Shown here: in pieces, positions 23,601 to 31,934 of the stretch
Layout: every line of letters starts with the position of its first letter
How positions within the stretch are numbered: the first letter of the stretch is position 1
DNA from: Rhodanobacter sp. 67-28
GTDB taxonomy: Bacteria > Pseudomonadota > Gammaproteobacteria > Xanthomonadales > Rhodanobacteraceae
Reading direction: 5' to 3'
Assembly: GCA_001898415.1 (NCBI GenBank)
Contig: MKTU01000033.1
Span: 1-35,412 of the forward strand
Length of the DNA: 35,412 nt
Program-made: the position numbers and the translations under genes
The notes under the pieces: model-generated
What the model was told of the DNA's origin: nothing
The model's database searches: none
Seen by the model: only the letters and a program-made list of their open reading frames with translations

Positions 23601-26426
23601 CAGGTGCTCGCCGCTGCGAGGACTACCCGCACCTACGACGCGATGAACCGGGTGACGATGATCCAGCCGCCGTCCGGCACTCAGAACACCAGTTACGGCT
23701 ACGACGCCATGGGCCGGATGACCTGTGCAGTCACAGCCGGTACGTGCAGTCCGGTCTCGGGCGCCAGCATCTGGAGCGCTACCTACAACTTCCGCGGCCT
23801 GCTCACTGGCGAGAGCCTGCAGCTGGCCGGTCAGAATGCCTGGGGCATCGGTTACGCGCACGATGCCTACGGCAGTGTGAGCCTGATCCACTATCCCGAC
23901 GGCGAGAACGTCAGCTATGCCCCCGATGCGCTGGGGCGGGCCACCCAGGTCGGCAGCTACGCCAGCGGCCTGACGTACTTCCCCGACGGCGAGGTGAAGG
24001 ACTTCGTCTACGGCAACGGCGCGGTGTACGCAGCCGAGAAGAATACCCGCCAGCTGGTGAGCAACTTCAGCTACGGCCAGGGCGCCATGCCACTGATCAG
24101 CGAGGACTACGCCTACGATGCCAACGGCAACATCACCTCGGTGGCCGACCTGGCCAACGGCCCACGCAACAAATCGTTCGGCTACGACGCGTTGAACCGG
24201 TTGACCAGCGCCACGGCAGCCGGCCTATGGGGCACCCAGAGCTACACCTACGACGCGCTCAACAACCTGCGCACGCTGCAGACCGGCAGCCAAGTGTCCA
24301 CCTACCACTACGACACCACCAACAAGCTCAACAGCATCAGCAACGGCGCCACCACGTTGACCAGCTACCTCTACGATACCCGCGGCAACGTTACCAGCAA
24401 GAACGCGACCACGCTGGTGTTCGACCAGAAGAACCAGCTGACCCGGGTCATGGGCATCGGCGACTACGCTTACGACGCGGCGGGACGGCGGGTGATGAAG
24501 ACGCCGGCCGGCGGTGGGGCATCGGTTTACTACTTCTACAACCAGGCCGGGCAGCTGCTATACCAAGCGAATCCCGGAGTGGGCAAGGCCACCAACCTCG
24601 TCTACCTGGGCCGTAAGCTGGTAGCCCGCAACGAGAGCCTGTATCTAGTCGCGCCGGGGGCGGTGAGCTTCGACGCAAACCCCAACAACGGCAGCTACAC
24701 GGTGAGTTGGGGCACGGTGCCAGGCGCAACCAGTTACCTGTTGCAGGAGAGCGCCAGCGGGAGTGCGTGGACCACAGTCTACAGCGGCAGCGCGGCCAGC
24801 AAGGCGCTGAGCGGCAAGGCTGGCGGCAGCTACGTCTACCGGGTGGAGGGCTGTGTCGGCGCCACGTGCGGCGCCTGGACCAGTTCGGCCACGCTGGGTG
24901 TGCGTCCAGCCTTGTCGACAGTCACTGTGCCCACGGGCACCATCAACGGCACCTATACGGTGAGCTGGACAGCGCCGGCCAGCGCCACCGGCTACGACGT
25001 GCAAGAGCGGCTCAACGGCGGGGCCTGGGCCACGATTGCCAGCAATACCGCGGCGACCGCGATCAGCCGCCCCGGCACCATCAGTGGTAGCTACACCTAC
25101 CAGGTCTCGGCAAAGAACGCCTATGGCAGCCGCGGCTGGGCCGCGTCCGCGGCGGCGACCGTGGACACGACCTATGGGGTGGTCCCGACGGCACCGGCCA
25201 GTCTGACGGTCCCGGCCAGCAGCAGCACCGGCAGCGCCACGTTGAGCTGGAGCGCGTCCAGCCTTACTACGAGCTATACCCTCCAGCAGAGCAGCAACGG
25301 CGGCACCAACTGGAGCGCGGCGTACACCGGCAGCGGCACCAGCGCGGCCGTGTCGGGCCTGGCCAACGGCAGCTATATCTTTCAGGTACAGGCCTGCAAC
25401 ACCTACGGTTGCAGTGCATGGAAGGCGGGAAGCGCGACCTTGGTCGTCACCCGCCCGCCGTCGACGGCGCCGACCCTGAGCGCACCGGGCAGTAGCACCA
25501 GCGGCAGTTACACAGTGAGCTGGGGAGTCGTCAGCGCGGCCACCAGCTACATCCTGCAGGAACAGGTCAACGGCGGCACTTGGACGACGATCCAGAACAG
25601 CAGTGCGACCAGCAAGGCGATCAGCGGCAAGGGCAGCGGCACGTATGGCTACAAGGCGCAGGCGTGCAATGCCGGTGGCTGTGGGCCGTGGAGCAGTACT
25701 GGGACCACCACGGTGCTGTTGCCGCCGTCCTCAGCGCCATCGCTTAGCGTGCCCGGCACCAACAGTACCGGTAGCTATACCGTAAGTTGGGGCGGTGTCA
25801 GTGGCGCCACCAGCTACACATTACAGGAGCAGGTGAACGGGGGCGGCTGGACCACCTTGCAGGCCAGCGGCAGTACGAGCCGAAACATCAGCGGCAAGAC
25901 CAGCGGTACATATGGCTACCGAGTGCAGGCGTGCAATGCGAGCGGCTGTGGACCGTGGAGCGGGGTGTCTTCGATCCTGGCCGTAGTCCCTGCGCCCATC
26001 GCGATTGATGGACAGTCCTACCAGGAAGACTATTTCATTCCCGCGAGGCAAACGGGTTCTGTAGCGATGGTGTTCGCCATCTATAGTGGGAGCACTTGGG
26101 AGTTATACAGCGCTGTACCGGGTTCTACGCACAGGAGCAAAGCGTCCGGATCGGTTCCACCATCGGCTGCGACTGTTCGATTCACGTGGACCTACGTGGG
26201 AATACCAAGTGGCTATCAGGATGCCGGTGGTACCGTGACCAACCCCGCTTCATCTCCGGTCACCGTAGGCAGCAATCCCTCTACGCAATACCTCACGATG
26301 ACTGCAAGTGGAGGCACTCCACGGGGGCGGACCTACCAGCTCAAAGTCGACTTCTTTAACGCAGCCGGTACAAACATCTCAAGTTCGACGTGCACGTTGA
26401 CAGCCATGACGGAGAGTGGCGCTTGA
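20676..26426 (+). CDS. Large secreted RHS/YD-repeat protein with five FN3-like repeats
   Basis: This protein has 1,916 residues. Signal peptide: LRPALLLAALLVTPGLPAHA. Residues about 40-300 are a beta-rich N-terminal part. YD repeats follow to about 1320, with many copies of patterns such as YDAMNRVT, YDALNRLT and YDTRGNVT, which in RHS proteins form a spiral shell. Five tandem repeats of about 90 residues (1326-1409, 1410-1501, 1502-1592, 1593-1682, 1683-1770) share SYTVSWG...ATSY.LQE...YRVQACN..GCGPW and look like fibronectin type III domains. A 146-residue beta-rich tail has no known toxin motif. The terminal RHS core with DPxG junction is missing here and is instead found on two separate short genes. 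It is probably a cell-surface or secreted protein. Confidence 0.88.
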   Translation: MKLRPALLLAALLVTPGLPAHAQSTGSVDPYEEYGKHLRAAQEVTPLTSELFGDQVSLYNGAAEFNVVDIDLPGNSGLPVQLRRRFAINDRRVDPGRIAGMGDWDVDVPYIEGVFTQQDGWTVPDNTGSRSTSRCSIPSLPYVSYPSWTISDAFFAEQVWNGNQVHIPGGVDGEMLKNTEAKLPAVADGNTYPWVTKDYYRFGCLPSAIGMAGESFYALSPRGEKYTFNWAVQRVAPDLRLVVHDASAPLFSGYHRYRIFLLATRVEDRFGNWVNYTYSNDHLVSITANDGRKIDLTWSGDKVASATTGSRMWSYTYDANGSLNTVTLPDQSQWRYTVASGSLKSVKTLVGQPPGLSHCQSDQDIPPNTGSFVYSVDAPSGAHGTFTFEYERHARDYVPLSCVDGNIDHAFPAAYSFFDNFTLKTKQITGAGLGTLTWTYGYGGGDIGSYFTANGPYDGSVETYIPTGSCGSVCADSKVVTVAGPTDIVKYTFGTKYADNEGRLLQTETDSPSGQVLKTITNTYLAETQVGSQVFPSNAGQSLLSNWINPTVGRIRPVASTVIVQDGDSYTRQAAAFDAFARPVQVIRSSAIAGQQSIQEQTTYFNDLVHWVLGQVKEVDNLSTGEVEELNVYNPDATLRSHARFGETLLSYTYNTAGQLSSFTDGNGQTTGLINYYRGIPRLINYPDGTSQAATVDDYGDITAVTDQTGHTTGYSYNGIGRVTGVTYPGGDEVAWLPKTLAYDFVTSAERGVPANHWRRTTTIGNGVKVTYFDAMLRPVVSDSAIGSSVQDSVLNNYDAKGQKTFGAYPSASPLSFTTAPAVAGIKGVKTTYDALGRVTQTQQDSELGVLTTSTAYLSGARQQVTDPKGNVTTSSYQVFDAPAYDAVIKVQAPAGITQTIARDLYGNPLSITQSGLYGTESNSVTKTLTYDSYHRLCRTTEPESGSTVMAYDGANNLAWSADGLAITGTGCGQDQVLAAARTTRTYDAMNRVTMIQPPSGTQNTSYGYDAMGRMTCAVTAGTCSPVSGASIWSATYNFRGLLTGESLQLAGQNAWGIGYAHDAYGSVSLIHYPDGENVSYAPDALGRATQVGSYASGLTYFPDGEVKDFVYGNGAVYAAEKNTRQLVSNFSYGQGAMPLISEDYAYDANGNITSVADLANGPRNKSFGYDALNRLTSATAAGLWGTQSYTYDALNNLRTLQTGSQVSTYHYDTTNKLNSISNGATTLTSYLYDTRGNVTSKNATTLVFDQKNQLTRVMGIGDYAYDAAGRRVMKTPAGGGASVYYFYNQAGQLLYQANPGVGKATNLVYLGRKLVARNESLYLVAPGAVSFDANPNNGSYTVSWGTVPGATSYLLQESASGSAWTTVYSGSAASKALSGKAGGSYVYRVEGCVGATCGAWTSSATLGVRPALSTVTVPTGTINGTYTVSWTAPASATGYDVQERLNGGAWATIASNTAATAISRPGTISGSYTYQVSAKNAYGSRGWAASAAATVDTTYGVVPTAPASLTVPASSSTGSATLSWSASSLTTSYTLQQSSNGGTNWSAAYTGSGTSAAVSGLANGSYIFQVQACNTYGCSAWKAGSATLVVTRPPSTAPTLSAPGSSTSGSYTVSWGVVSAATSYILQEQVNGGTWTTIQNSSATSKAISGKGSGTYGYKAQACNAGGCGPWSSTGTTTVLLPPSSAPSLSVPGTNSTGSYTVSWGGVSGATSYTLQEQVNGGGWTTLQASGSTSRNISGKTSGTYGYRVQACNASGCGPWSGVSSILAVVPAPIAIDGQSYQEDYFIPARQTGSVAMVFAIYSGSTWELYSAVPGSTHRSKASGSVPPSAATVRFTWTYVGIPSGYQDAGGTVTNPASSPVTVGSNPSTQYLTMTASGGTPRGRTYQLKVDFFNAAGTNISSSTCTLTAMTESGA

Positions 26427-26485
26427 TGAAAGCGCCACAGTCTCGAACCCAAAGCCATGGGGTGATTTATATGCACCCCAAGCGT

Positions 26486-26540
26486 AGCGGGATACCGCTC
26501 GCAATATCCTGGAGGCTCGCCGTATCCGATCAGATACGGC
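26486..26540. terminator. Two hairpins downstream of the large RHS gene
   Basis: AGCGG-GATA-CCGCT at 26486-26499 and an 8-bp stem, GCCGTATC with GATACGGC (26519-26526 and 26533-26540), lie about 60-115 bases past the stop codon. No T-run follows, so termination by them is uncertain. Confidence 0.35.
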
Positions 26541-26636
26541 CACCTCGGTCGCTGCACAGGCATGGAGTGTAGGTCAGTGTTCTGCACGGAATACGCTGAT
26601 GGAATCGGCGACGGTTAAACCATGAGGGCAAGCCAC

Positions 26637-27569
26637 ATGAAGGGACACATCCTCAAAGTATTTATTACGGCCATGTTGTGGATGCTCTGCCACGTCGTAC
26701 AGGCCGGTACGGTGACTTACGTGTATGCCGATCCGCAGGGGACGCCGCTAGCGGAGGCGGATGCCAGCGGCAACATCACGGCACGGTTTGAGTACACACC
26801 GTACGGTGTATCGGTGAGCAGCATGGGTGCTGCGCCAGACGGACCTGGCTATACCGGCCACGTGAATGACCCCGATACGGGGCTCGTGTACATGCAGGCG
26901 CGCTACTACGATCCCAGTATGGGGCGCTTCCTGAGCGTCGACCCGGTGACCCCGTCCTCGGGGAATACGTTCAGCTTTAACCGGTACGACTACGCCAACA
27001 ACAATCCGATCAATCACGCCGATCCGGATGGGCGTTGCTCGGACGCTGATGGCTCTTGCGGAAGAATGGTTGCGGCACAAGGCACTTATGCTGCCGCACA
27101 TCCGAACGAACCACTATCGCCTATAGCGAAGGTCGGTTTGGGTGCGATGTTGACAGCTTCGGGCGCTGGTGCCGTGGTCGAGGCGGTCGGCATAGTGAAA
27201 GCGGCCATCATGGTCGATAAGGTGTTGTCGGATTCGCGGGAAGCTTCTACTACATTGCAGAAAAACGTGGCGCAGGGAAAAGCTGGTGAGGCTTTAACGC
27301 GAGCAAAGTATGGCGATCAAATTGCTGGTGAACAGGTGACTATCAAAACTTCCGATGGCACCAGAACAAGAACCGATTTCGTCACTAAGGATCGAGGAGT
27401 CGTCGAGACGAAGACGGGCGGCGCCAACTTGAGTAAGGGCCAGACAAAGTTGTTCGATGATATCAATGCAGGCCGGGAGGTTACTCCCGTAGGAAAGAAC
27501 GCGACGAATGCTGGATTTGAGTCAGGGCAACCCACGGTCCTCAAATCGTGCACCATCGATCGTTGCTAG
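26637..27569 (+). CDS. Secreted RHS-core cassette with putative PD-(D/E)xK nuclease toxin domain
   Basis: This protein has 310 residues. The signal peptide HILKVFITAMLWMLCHVVQA is followed by the RHS core (TYVYADPQGTPLAEAD, GYTGHVNDPDTGLVYMQARY, NNNPINHADPDG), nearly the same as in the cassette at 18409. A helical linker leads to the toxin domain (about residues 195-310): GKAGEALTRAKYGD, then TRTRTDFV with D247, VVETKTGG with E257 and K259, and LSKGQTKLFDDI. D-x9-ExK followed by a Gln helix fits a restriction-endonuclease-fold toxin. GAGGG before ATG 26637 supports that start; ATG 26622 is an alternative. The following gene is the likely immunity protein. Confidence 0.75.
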   Translation: MKGHILKVFITAMLWMLCHVVQAGTVTYVYADPQGTPLAEADASGNITARFEYTPYGVSVSSMGAAPDGPGYTGHVNDPDTGLVYMQARYYDPSMGRFLSVDPVTPSSGNTFSFNRYDYANNNPINHADPDGRCSDADGSCGRMVAAQGTYAAAHPNEPLSPIAKVGLGAMLTASGAGAVVEAVGIVKAAIMVDKVLSDSREASTTLQKNVAQGKAGEALTRAKYGDQIAGEQVTIKTSDGTRTRTDFVTKDRGVVETKTGGANLSKGQTKLFDDINAGREVTPVGKNATNAGFESGQPTVLKSCTIDRC

Positions 27570-27580
27570 GCGCTCACAGT

Positions 27581-27955
27581 ATGAACAAGTCACAAAGTTT
27601 CGTAGTGGACTTCGTCGTCAAGACTGACTCTCCAGACGTAATGAAAATGGTTCTTGTCGAGGAAGGAGACTGGTCAGACATTGATGCACGTCTGCAACTT
27701 TTGCAGCAACGAATGTATGGATGCATTGATGCCGCGATTGATGGCCAGCTAGCCGATCAATTCCCTGAAACCAAGGGGAAAAAGATTGTCGTTTCGATTG
27801 ACTTCTACGATGTTCCTCACGAGGAAGCCTCTGAGTTCTTCGAGCGATTCTCAAATAATGTTTTTTTGATCCCGTCTTACGGTGATGGGTTGAGGCAGAG
27901 CAGGTTTGTGAAAGACATCGTTTTTGAGGCAAATTTCGAGACGCTGCCGAAGTAA
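27581..27955 (+). CDS. Candidate immunity protein (DUF6572-like)
   Basis: A 124-residue cytoplasmic protein starts eleven bases after the toxin cassette stop. The pattern KMVLVEEGDWSDIDARLQLL, then a GQLADQFPETKGKKIVVSI block and FERFSNNVFLIP, resembles DUF6572-type proteins that accompany polymorphic toxins; this assignment is from memory of the family. It has no signal peptide, which fits immunity to a nuclease acting in the cytoplasm. An in-frame ATG at 27548 lies inside the toxin gene and is unlikely. Confidence 0.55.
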   Translation: MNKSQSFVVDFVVKTDSPDVMKMVLVEEGDWSDIDARLQLLQQRMYGCIDAAIDGQLADQFPETKGKKIVVSIDFYDVPHEEASEFFERFSNNVFLIPSYGDGLRQSRFVKDIVFEANFETLPK

Positions 27956-28233
27956 TATGCCACTGGCGCTGCTTCAATAGTTGTGCAGCATCGCTCCAGA
28001 AAGTTGCGCTACCAGATGAAGGTCGCGGTATCGTGCCGCCATCGTAAGTCTGGCAGAATCAAAAGGAACGTGGATAATTAGAGCCGTTCACTGTCTGGTG
28101 GAGCGAGCTACCTGCCGGGACTAATCGGGAGCTGCGCGGAGAGCCTGCCGAGCCAGATCCGCCACACGATAATGGGGCCACCGTTTCGCCAATTGCACCC
28201 GCGACGTCCCCCCGGTTTTGAGTATCACGGCCA
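27956..28233. other. Intergenic stretch between immunity gene and IS3 remnant
   Basis: I see no gene, RNA or repeat I can support in these 278 bases. Confidence 0.4.
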
Positions 28234-28684
28234 TGTAATGACCCAGTGATTTCCTGCTCAGGTGTTACCTTGACGAGGAGCACCTCATGAGCATCACGAT
28301 GGACGAAGAGATCAAGCGTTGGACGGCACTCCGGAAGGCGGCGCTGGTACTGGAGATCGTGCAAGGCAAGACCATGGTGGCGGAAGCAGCCGGCAGTTTG
28401 ACCTGCAGCCCTCCGAGATCGAGGAATGGATCGACCAGGGCAAGGCGGGGATGGAGAACGCCCTGCGCGCCAAGCCGGAAGATGTGCGCGAGCAGTACGA
28501 GCGACAGCTGGCAGGTGCGCATCGCCACCGCTTCGAAACCCAGCAGCACGCCATGCGCGTGATCGGCGACTGGAGGATCGGCTTCTACAACCACCGGCGC
28601 CCGCATCAGGCACTGGGCATAAAGACACCCGCTCAAGCGTATGCTTTAGCGGACTGGCTGTGCAGGAACCGCTGGGTCATTACA
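28234..28684 (+). mobile_element. Internally deleted IS3-family element with matching ends
   Basis: A perfect 13-bp inverted pair, TGTAATGACCCAG at 28234-28246 and CTGGGTCATTACA at 28672-28684, brackets a transposase remnant. The distance of about 450 bases is far below the roughly 1.2-1.5 kb of IS3 elements. The missing part is the orfA end and most of orfB. Confidence 0.6.
28287..28684 (+). pseudogene. IS3-family OrfA/OrfB fusion remnant
   Basis: It starts MSITMDEEIKRWTALRKAAL and continues as an OrfA N-terminal HTH. A one-base loss near 28385 changes frame to RQFDLQPSEIEEWIDQGKAG and then AKPEDVREQYERQL. At about 28512 it jumps to the OrfB C-terminus, AHRHRFETQQHAMRVIGDW then YNHRRPHQALGIKTP. 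A second frame change near 28650 restores the VQEPLGHY end. The whole catalytic core is deleted, so it is inactive. Confidence 0.8.
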
Positions 28685-28989
28685 CTTCATCACGAAGGTG
28701 ATATCGGGCCCCGCAAGTTCAAGATTGGCCAGCTCAAGAATTGACATTTCGGGTAATTGGGCTCACGCTGACTTTGCGGAGGCCTGTATGGTTGCGAATG
28801 CGCAATGCACAGGCGCCCGATGGGTCGTGCGGTGCTAGCGCTGGTCGGGCGCGCTAATCGACGGAGTCCTCTGCTCCGATGCACCGCTTCTCTCTCTAGA
28901 ATTTGGTCTTGCGGCGACGAGTACACGCTGCACTGCGTCTACGCGTGTTTTGCGGCTGTGGGGAGATGCAAAACGACGAAGGCGCGATC

Positions 28990-29799
28990 ATGAGTCGCAA
29001 ACGCCTGAACGTTACCGACGCCGACGTCGAGCGATGGATCCGCCAAGGGTTCGGTCAAGGTGAGGGAGGCGAATACCTGCCTTGGGCCAAGGTGCGTGAC
29101 GTGCCGTCCATCGGTCGCTCATCTCGCTTGGCCTGCTTACGCTCGGGTCGGACGCATCATTTTTACTCTGATGTGGAAGTTGGGCATTTCCTCTTGGCGG
29201 ATTTTCGCATCAACGTTCAGGAAATTCGCGAGCAGGTTGCGTTGTTGCCCCGGGAGGAAACCATCGAAATAGCGGACGATCTCGGCATTCCGCATCCGCG
29301 TTTTCCTGGGACCACCACCCCGACAGTGCTGACCAGCGATCTGCTCGTTTCCACCACATCGAATGGTGCGCAGAGCGAGTTTGTACTGTCGGTGAAGCGA
29401 CTATCTGCTATTCACCCAGATGCGAAGGGGTTGCGCCGCACCCTTCAAAAGCTGACGCTTGAACGCACATATTGGCAGCGTCGGAAGGTGCCGTGGTACT
29501 TGGTCACCGAGGCGCAATACGATCCCATCGTCATTCGGAACTTGGGTCTGCTGCGGCCAGCCAGACAACATTGGACCTCCGAAGAGCGTTGTTTGGCTGC
29601 GCGTGATTTGGCCGCGTGGGCTATGTCTCCGACCGGTCGTCGCCGCACCTTGCGCCAATGCCTCTCCCATGCTGAGCAGGGTGACGATCTGGCTTATCAA
29701 GACTTCGGTTTGGCCGTGTGGAAACACTGGCTGCCGCTGAACCTGAGTGTGCCCTTGCGCTGGGATGCGCCACTCATCTTGAGGGAGGTGCCACGATGA
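28990..29799 (+). CDS. tnsA: TnsA: Tn7-like transposon endonuclease subunit
   Basis: This protein has 269 residues; Tn7 TnsA has 273. N-terminal nuclease domain: EYLPWAKVRDVPSIGRSSR, then HFYSDVEV with E63, TVLTSDLLV with D117, and LSVKR with K136. These correspond to the catalytic E63/D114/K132 of Tn7 TnsA. The C-terminal part is the TnsA HTH domain (LERTYWQRRKVPWYLVTE). TnsA cuts the 5' strands at the element ends so that transposition is cut-and-paste. AAGG at 28978-28981 supports ATG 28990. Its TGA overlaps the tnsB ATG (ATGA). Confidence 0.93.
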   Translation: MSRKRLNVTDADVERWIRQGFGQGEGGEYLPWAKVRDVPSIGRSSRLACLRSGRTHHFYSDVEVGHFLLADFRINVQEIREQVALLPREETIEIADDLGIPHPRFPGTTTPTVLTSDLLVSTTSNGAQSEFVLSVKRLSAIHPDAKGLRRTLQKLTLERTYWQRRKVPWYLVTEAQYDPIVIRNLGLLRPARQHWTSEERCLAARDLAAWAMSPTGRRRTLRQCLSHAEQGDDLAYQDFGLAVWKHWLPLNLSVPLRWDAPLILREVPR

Positions 29800-31934
29800 T
29801 CGACAACAGTGTCTTGCTACCGGTAGGCCCGTCGCCGGAGTGGCTCCCAGGGCGGTGCCGTTTCTTGGGGCTGAATTGCCGAGGGGACGCCGTCCTGATG
29901 CCGCTTGACCTGAAGAACCGGGGGCCTCGGGTGCTGAACCTCGACATGCTCGAATGTGCACTCGCCGATCAAGTCGTGACGTTGGCTACCTGCGAACCGC
30001 TGCGCCAGCGTTGTTATGACGACCTTTCCGACGCCGAAAAGCAACACTACAACCGGTGGAAGGGCCACATCCTTCCCGTGATCCAGGGCGATGCTCGCCT
30101 TGCGCTACTGGAGACGGCGGAGCGCGCACGCACCATCACCCGACTGGCGGCGGCCACGGACACGCACCCGAATGTTGTGCGGCGAACGTTGTATAGCGTC
30201 TTGCGTGCTGGGTGCAGCCTGCGCGGCATCATGCCGGACCTGTATCTCCGCGGTGGACCCGGCAAGCCCCAGGCGAAGGGCACCGCCCGGCGTGGCCGCA
30301 AGGCGATGCCCGGTGGCATCCGCTCGGAGGTGGCGTTGCCGGAGATCCGCGGGATGCTTGAGGACGCGGTGGAGGAATACGTGGTCAAGAACGGTGACTC
30401 TGTTCCTGCCGCGTTCCATAAGCTCATCGGATCTAAATTCTCCGATGTGCACGTCGAGCCAAATGGCAAGGTTACGTTCAAGGAGCGCGAAGAAGTCCAT
30501 CTTCCCACGATCGCTCAGCTGCGGCATGTCGCCAAGACGCACGACGGAGCCCACCAAGCCAAGCTGGCGGTCGCGGCATCGCCGCGACCTGGCAGGGCGA
30601 AGGACGATGTTCCCGGTCCGGGCTATCTCTATGAAATAGACGCTTCGGGGGCGCGACTGGAGCTGGTATCCGAGTTCGATCTCCGGCAGGCCATCGGCTC
30701 CGCGAACGTTTACGGGGTGTTGGATGTCTGGTCCACAGCATGTGTCGGTGGCGTTCTCGGTGTTTTCAACGCAGGCTACGAAGCTGCCCAGCGGGCCCTG
30801 TTCAACGCGTTCACCAGCAAGCGGGAACTGTGTGCCCGATATGACATCGACATATCTGATGATTTCTGGCCGTGCCACCACCTTCCGCGGAAAGTCCTTG
30901 GCGATCGTGGGGAGATAGCGAGCGCGGCCGCGGAGGCGCTTCCCGAGGAACTCAACGTCATCGTATTGAATGCAGCGGCTTGGCGGCCCCAGATGAAGGG
31001 GACAATTGAGGGCTGGATTCATATTTTGAAGTCGGGAGACTTGCGGCGCATGGTGGGTTATGGGCGTCGCCCCGAGCGAGGCGAGCTCGACCCTCGGCGC
31101 CGGGCCGCGCTTACGCGCTACGACGGCATGCGCGCCTTCTTGATACTGGCGATCCAGTACAACTATCAACCGGCACCGGTCGAAGCGATCCCCCCGGCCA
31201 TGCTCGCGATGGGCTACGAAAAAGTTGCGCGAATCACCCTGTGGCAGTGGGGCATGAAGCACTGTGTGTCCGGCGCCCGTATCGAAGACCCCGGGGTCAT
31301 CTATACCTCGCTGCTGCGCAAGAGAGATGCAGTCATCCGTGAGGACGGACTCTATGTCCAACGCGTGAGATACATGGCGCCGGAATTGCGCGCGTCGGGC
31401 CTCTTGCAGCGGGCGTCAGCGTCGGGTGCCATCGCGGTGCAGGCGACGATCGACGACTATGCTGCGCGCACGATTTGGTACCGTACGGCCCCCGATGCAC
31501 CTTGGCTTCCCGCCACGCTGGCCGACCAGAAGGTCGCGGCCTACGACGCCACGTTTACTGAGCTCTGCGACTACTATCGGCAACGCAACTATGTCCATGC
31601 ACGCAGTGCCATTGCCTCCGCTGCGCTGAGTACCCAGTTGAGCGACGGCGTGATCTCGATCTCCCGCGATGCCGTGGCCCGGCAGGGTGGGCCGGTGTCT
31701 CTGGCGAGCAGCAAAGGCAAGATGCGCGGCGCACGTGGCGTCGACGCCGAGAGTGAGCGTCGCGAGCACGGTGCGGCAATCCTCGCATCCTACGTCAAGA
31801 AGGAGCCGGTCCAGGCGCCCGCTGCTGCCGCAGATCACAGCGATGCTGACGATGGGGCCGATCGTTCCGTCGCCAAGGATCGTCTTGCATTGATGCGTGG
31901 CGCCTTCCTTGCAAAGGGAGGAGGAAATCCATGA
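29796..31934 (+). CDS. tnsB: TnsB: DDE transposase of Tn7-like element
   Basis: This protein has 712 residues; Tn7 TnsB has 702. The N-terminal part contains helical DNA-binding segments. The DDE core is IDASG with D282, VLGDRGE with D370 and GTIEGWI with E405. The 35-residue gap between the last two is the classical DDE(35) spacing of the retroviral-integrase superfamily. A beta-barrel and a charged C-terminal tail, which in the family contacts TnsC, follow. It binds the repeated sites at the element ends and joins the 3' strands to target DNA. The ATG at 29796 overlaps the tnsA stop; upstream in-frame ATG 29718 lies inside tnsA. Confidence 0.93.
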   Translation: MIDNSVLLPVGPSPEWLPGRCRFLGLNCRGDAVLMPLDLKNRGPRVLNLDMLECALADQVVTLATCEPLRQRCYDDLSDAEKQHYNRWKGHILPVIQGDARLALLETAERARTITRLAAATDTHPNVVRRTLYSVLRAGCSLRGIMPDLYLRGGPGKPQAKGTARRGRKAMPGGIRSEVALPEIRGMLEDAVEEYVVKNGDSVPAAFHKLIGSKFSDVHVEPNGKVTFKEREEVHLPTIAQLRHVAKTHDGAHQAKLAVAASPRPGRAKDDVPGPGYLYEIDASGARLELVSEFDLRQAIGSANVYGVLDVWSTACVGGVLGVFNAGYEAAQRALFNAFTSKRELCARYDIDISDDFWPCHHLPRKVLGDRGEIASAAAEALPEELNVIVLNAAAWRPQMKGTIEGWIHILKSGDLRRMVGYGRRPERGELDPRRRAALTRYDGMRAFLILAIQYNYQPAPVEAIPPAMLAMGYEKVARITLWQWGMKHCVSGARIEDPGVIYTSLLRKRDAVIREDGLYVQRVRYMAPELRASGLLQRASASGAIAVQATIDDYAARTIWYRTAPDAPWLPATLADQKVAAYDATFTELCDYYRQRNYVHARSAIASAALSTQLSDGVISISRDAVARQGGPVSLASSKGKMRGARGVDAESERREHGAAILASYVKKEPVQAPAAAADHSDADDGADRSVAKDRLALMRGAFLAKGGGNP

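Noticed and set aside
24651..25989. Repeats that might be a CRISPR array (Tn7-like elements can carry one)
   Set aside because: The repeats are about 270 bases, in frame, diverged and encode FN3-like protein units. No short regularly spaced repeats or Cas genes are found anywhere in the window.
30105..31361. 418-residue minus-strand open frame inside tnsB
   Set aside because: Antisense to a gene with intact catalytic residues; the composition is that of a shadow frame.
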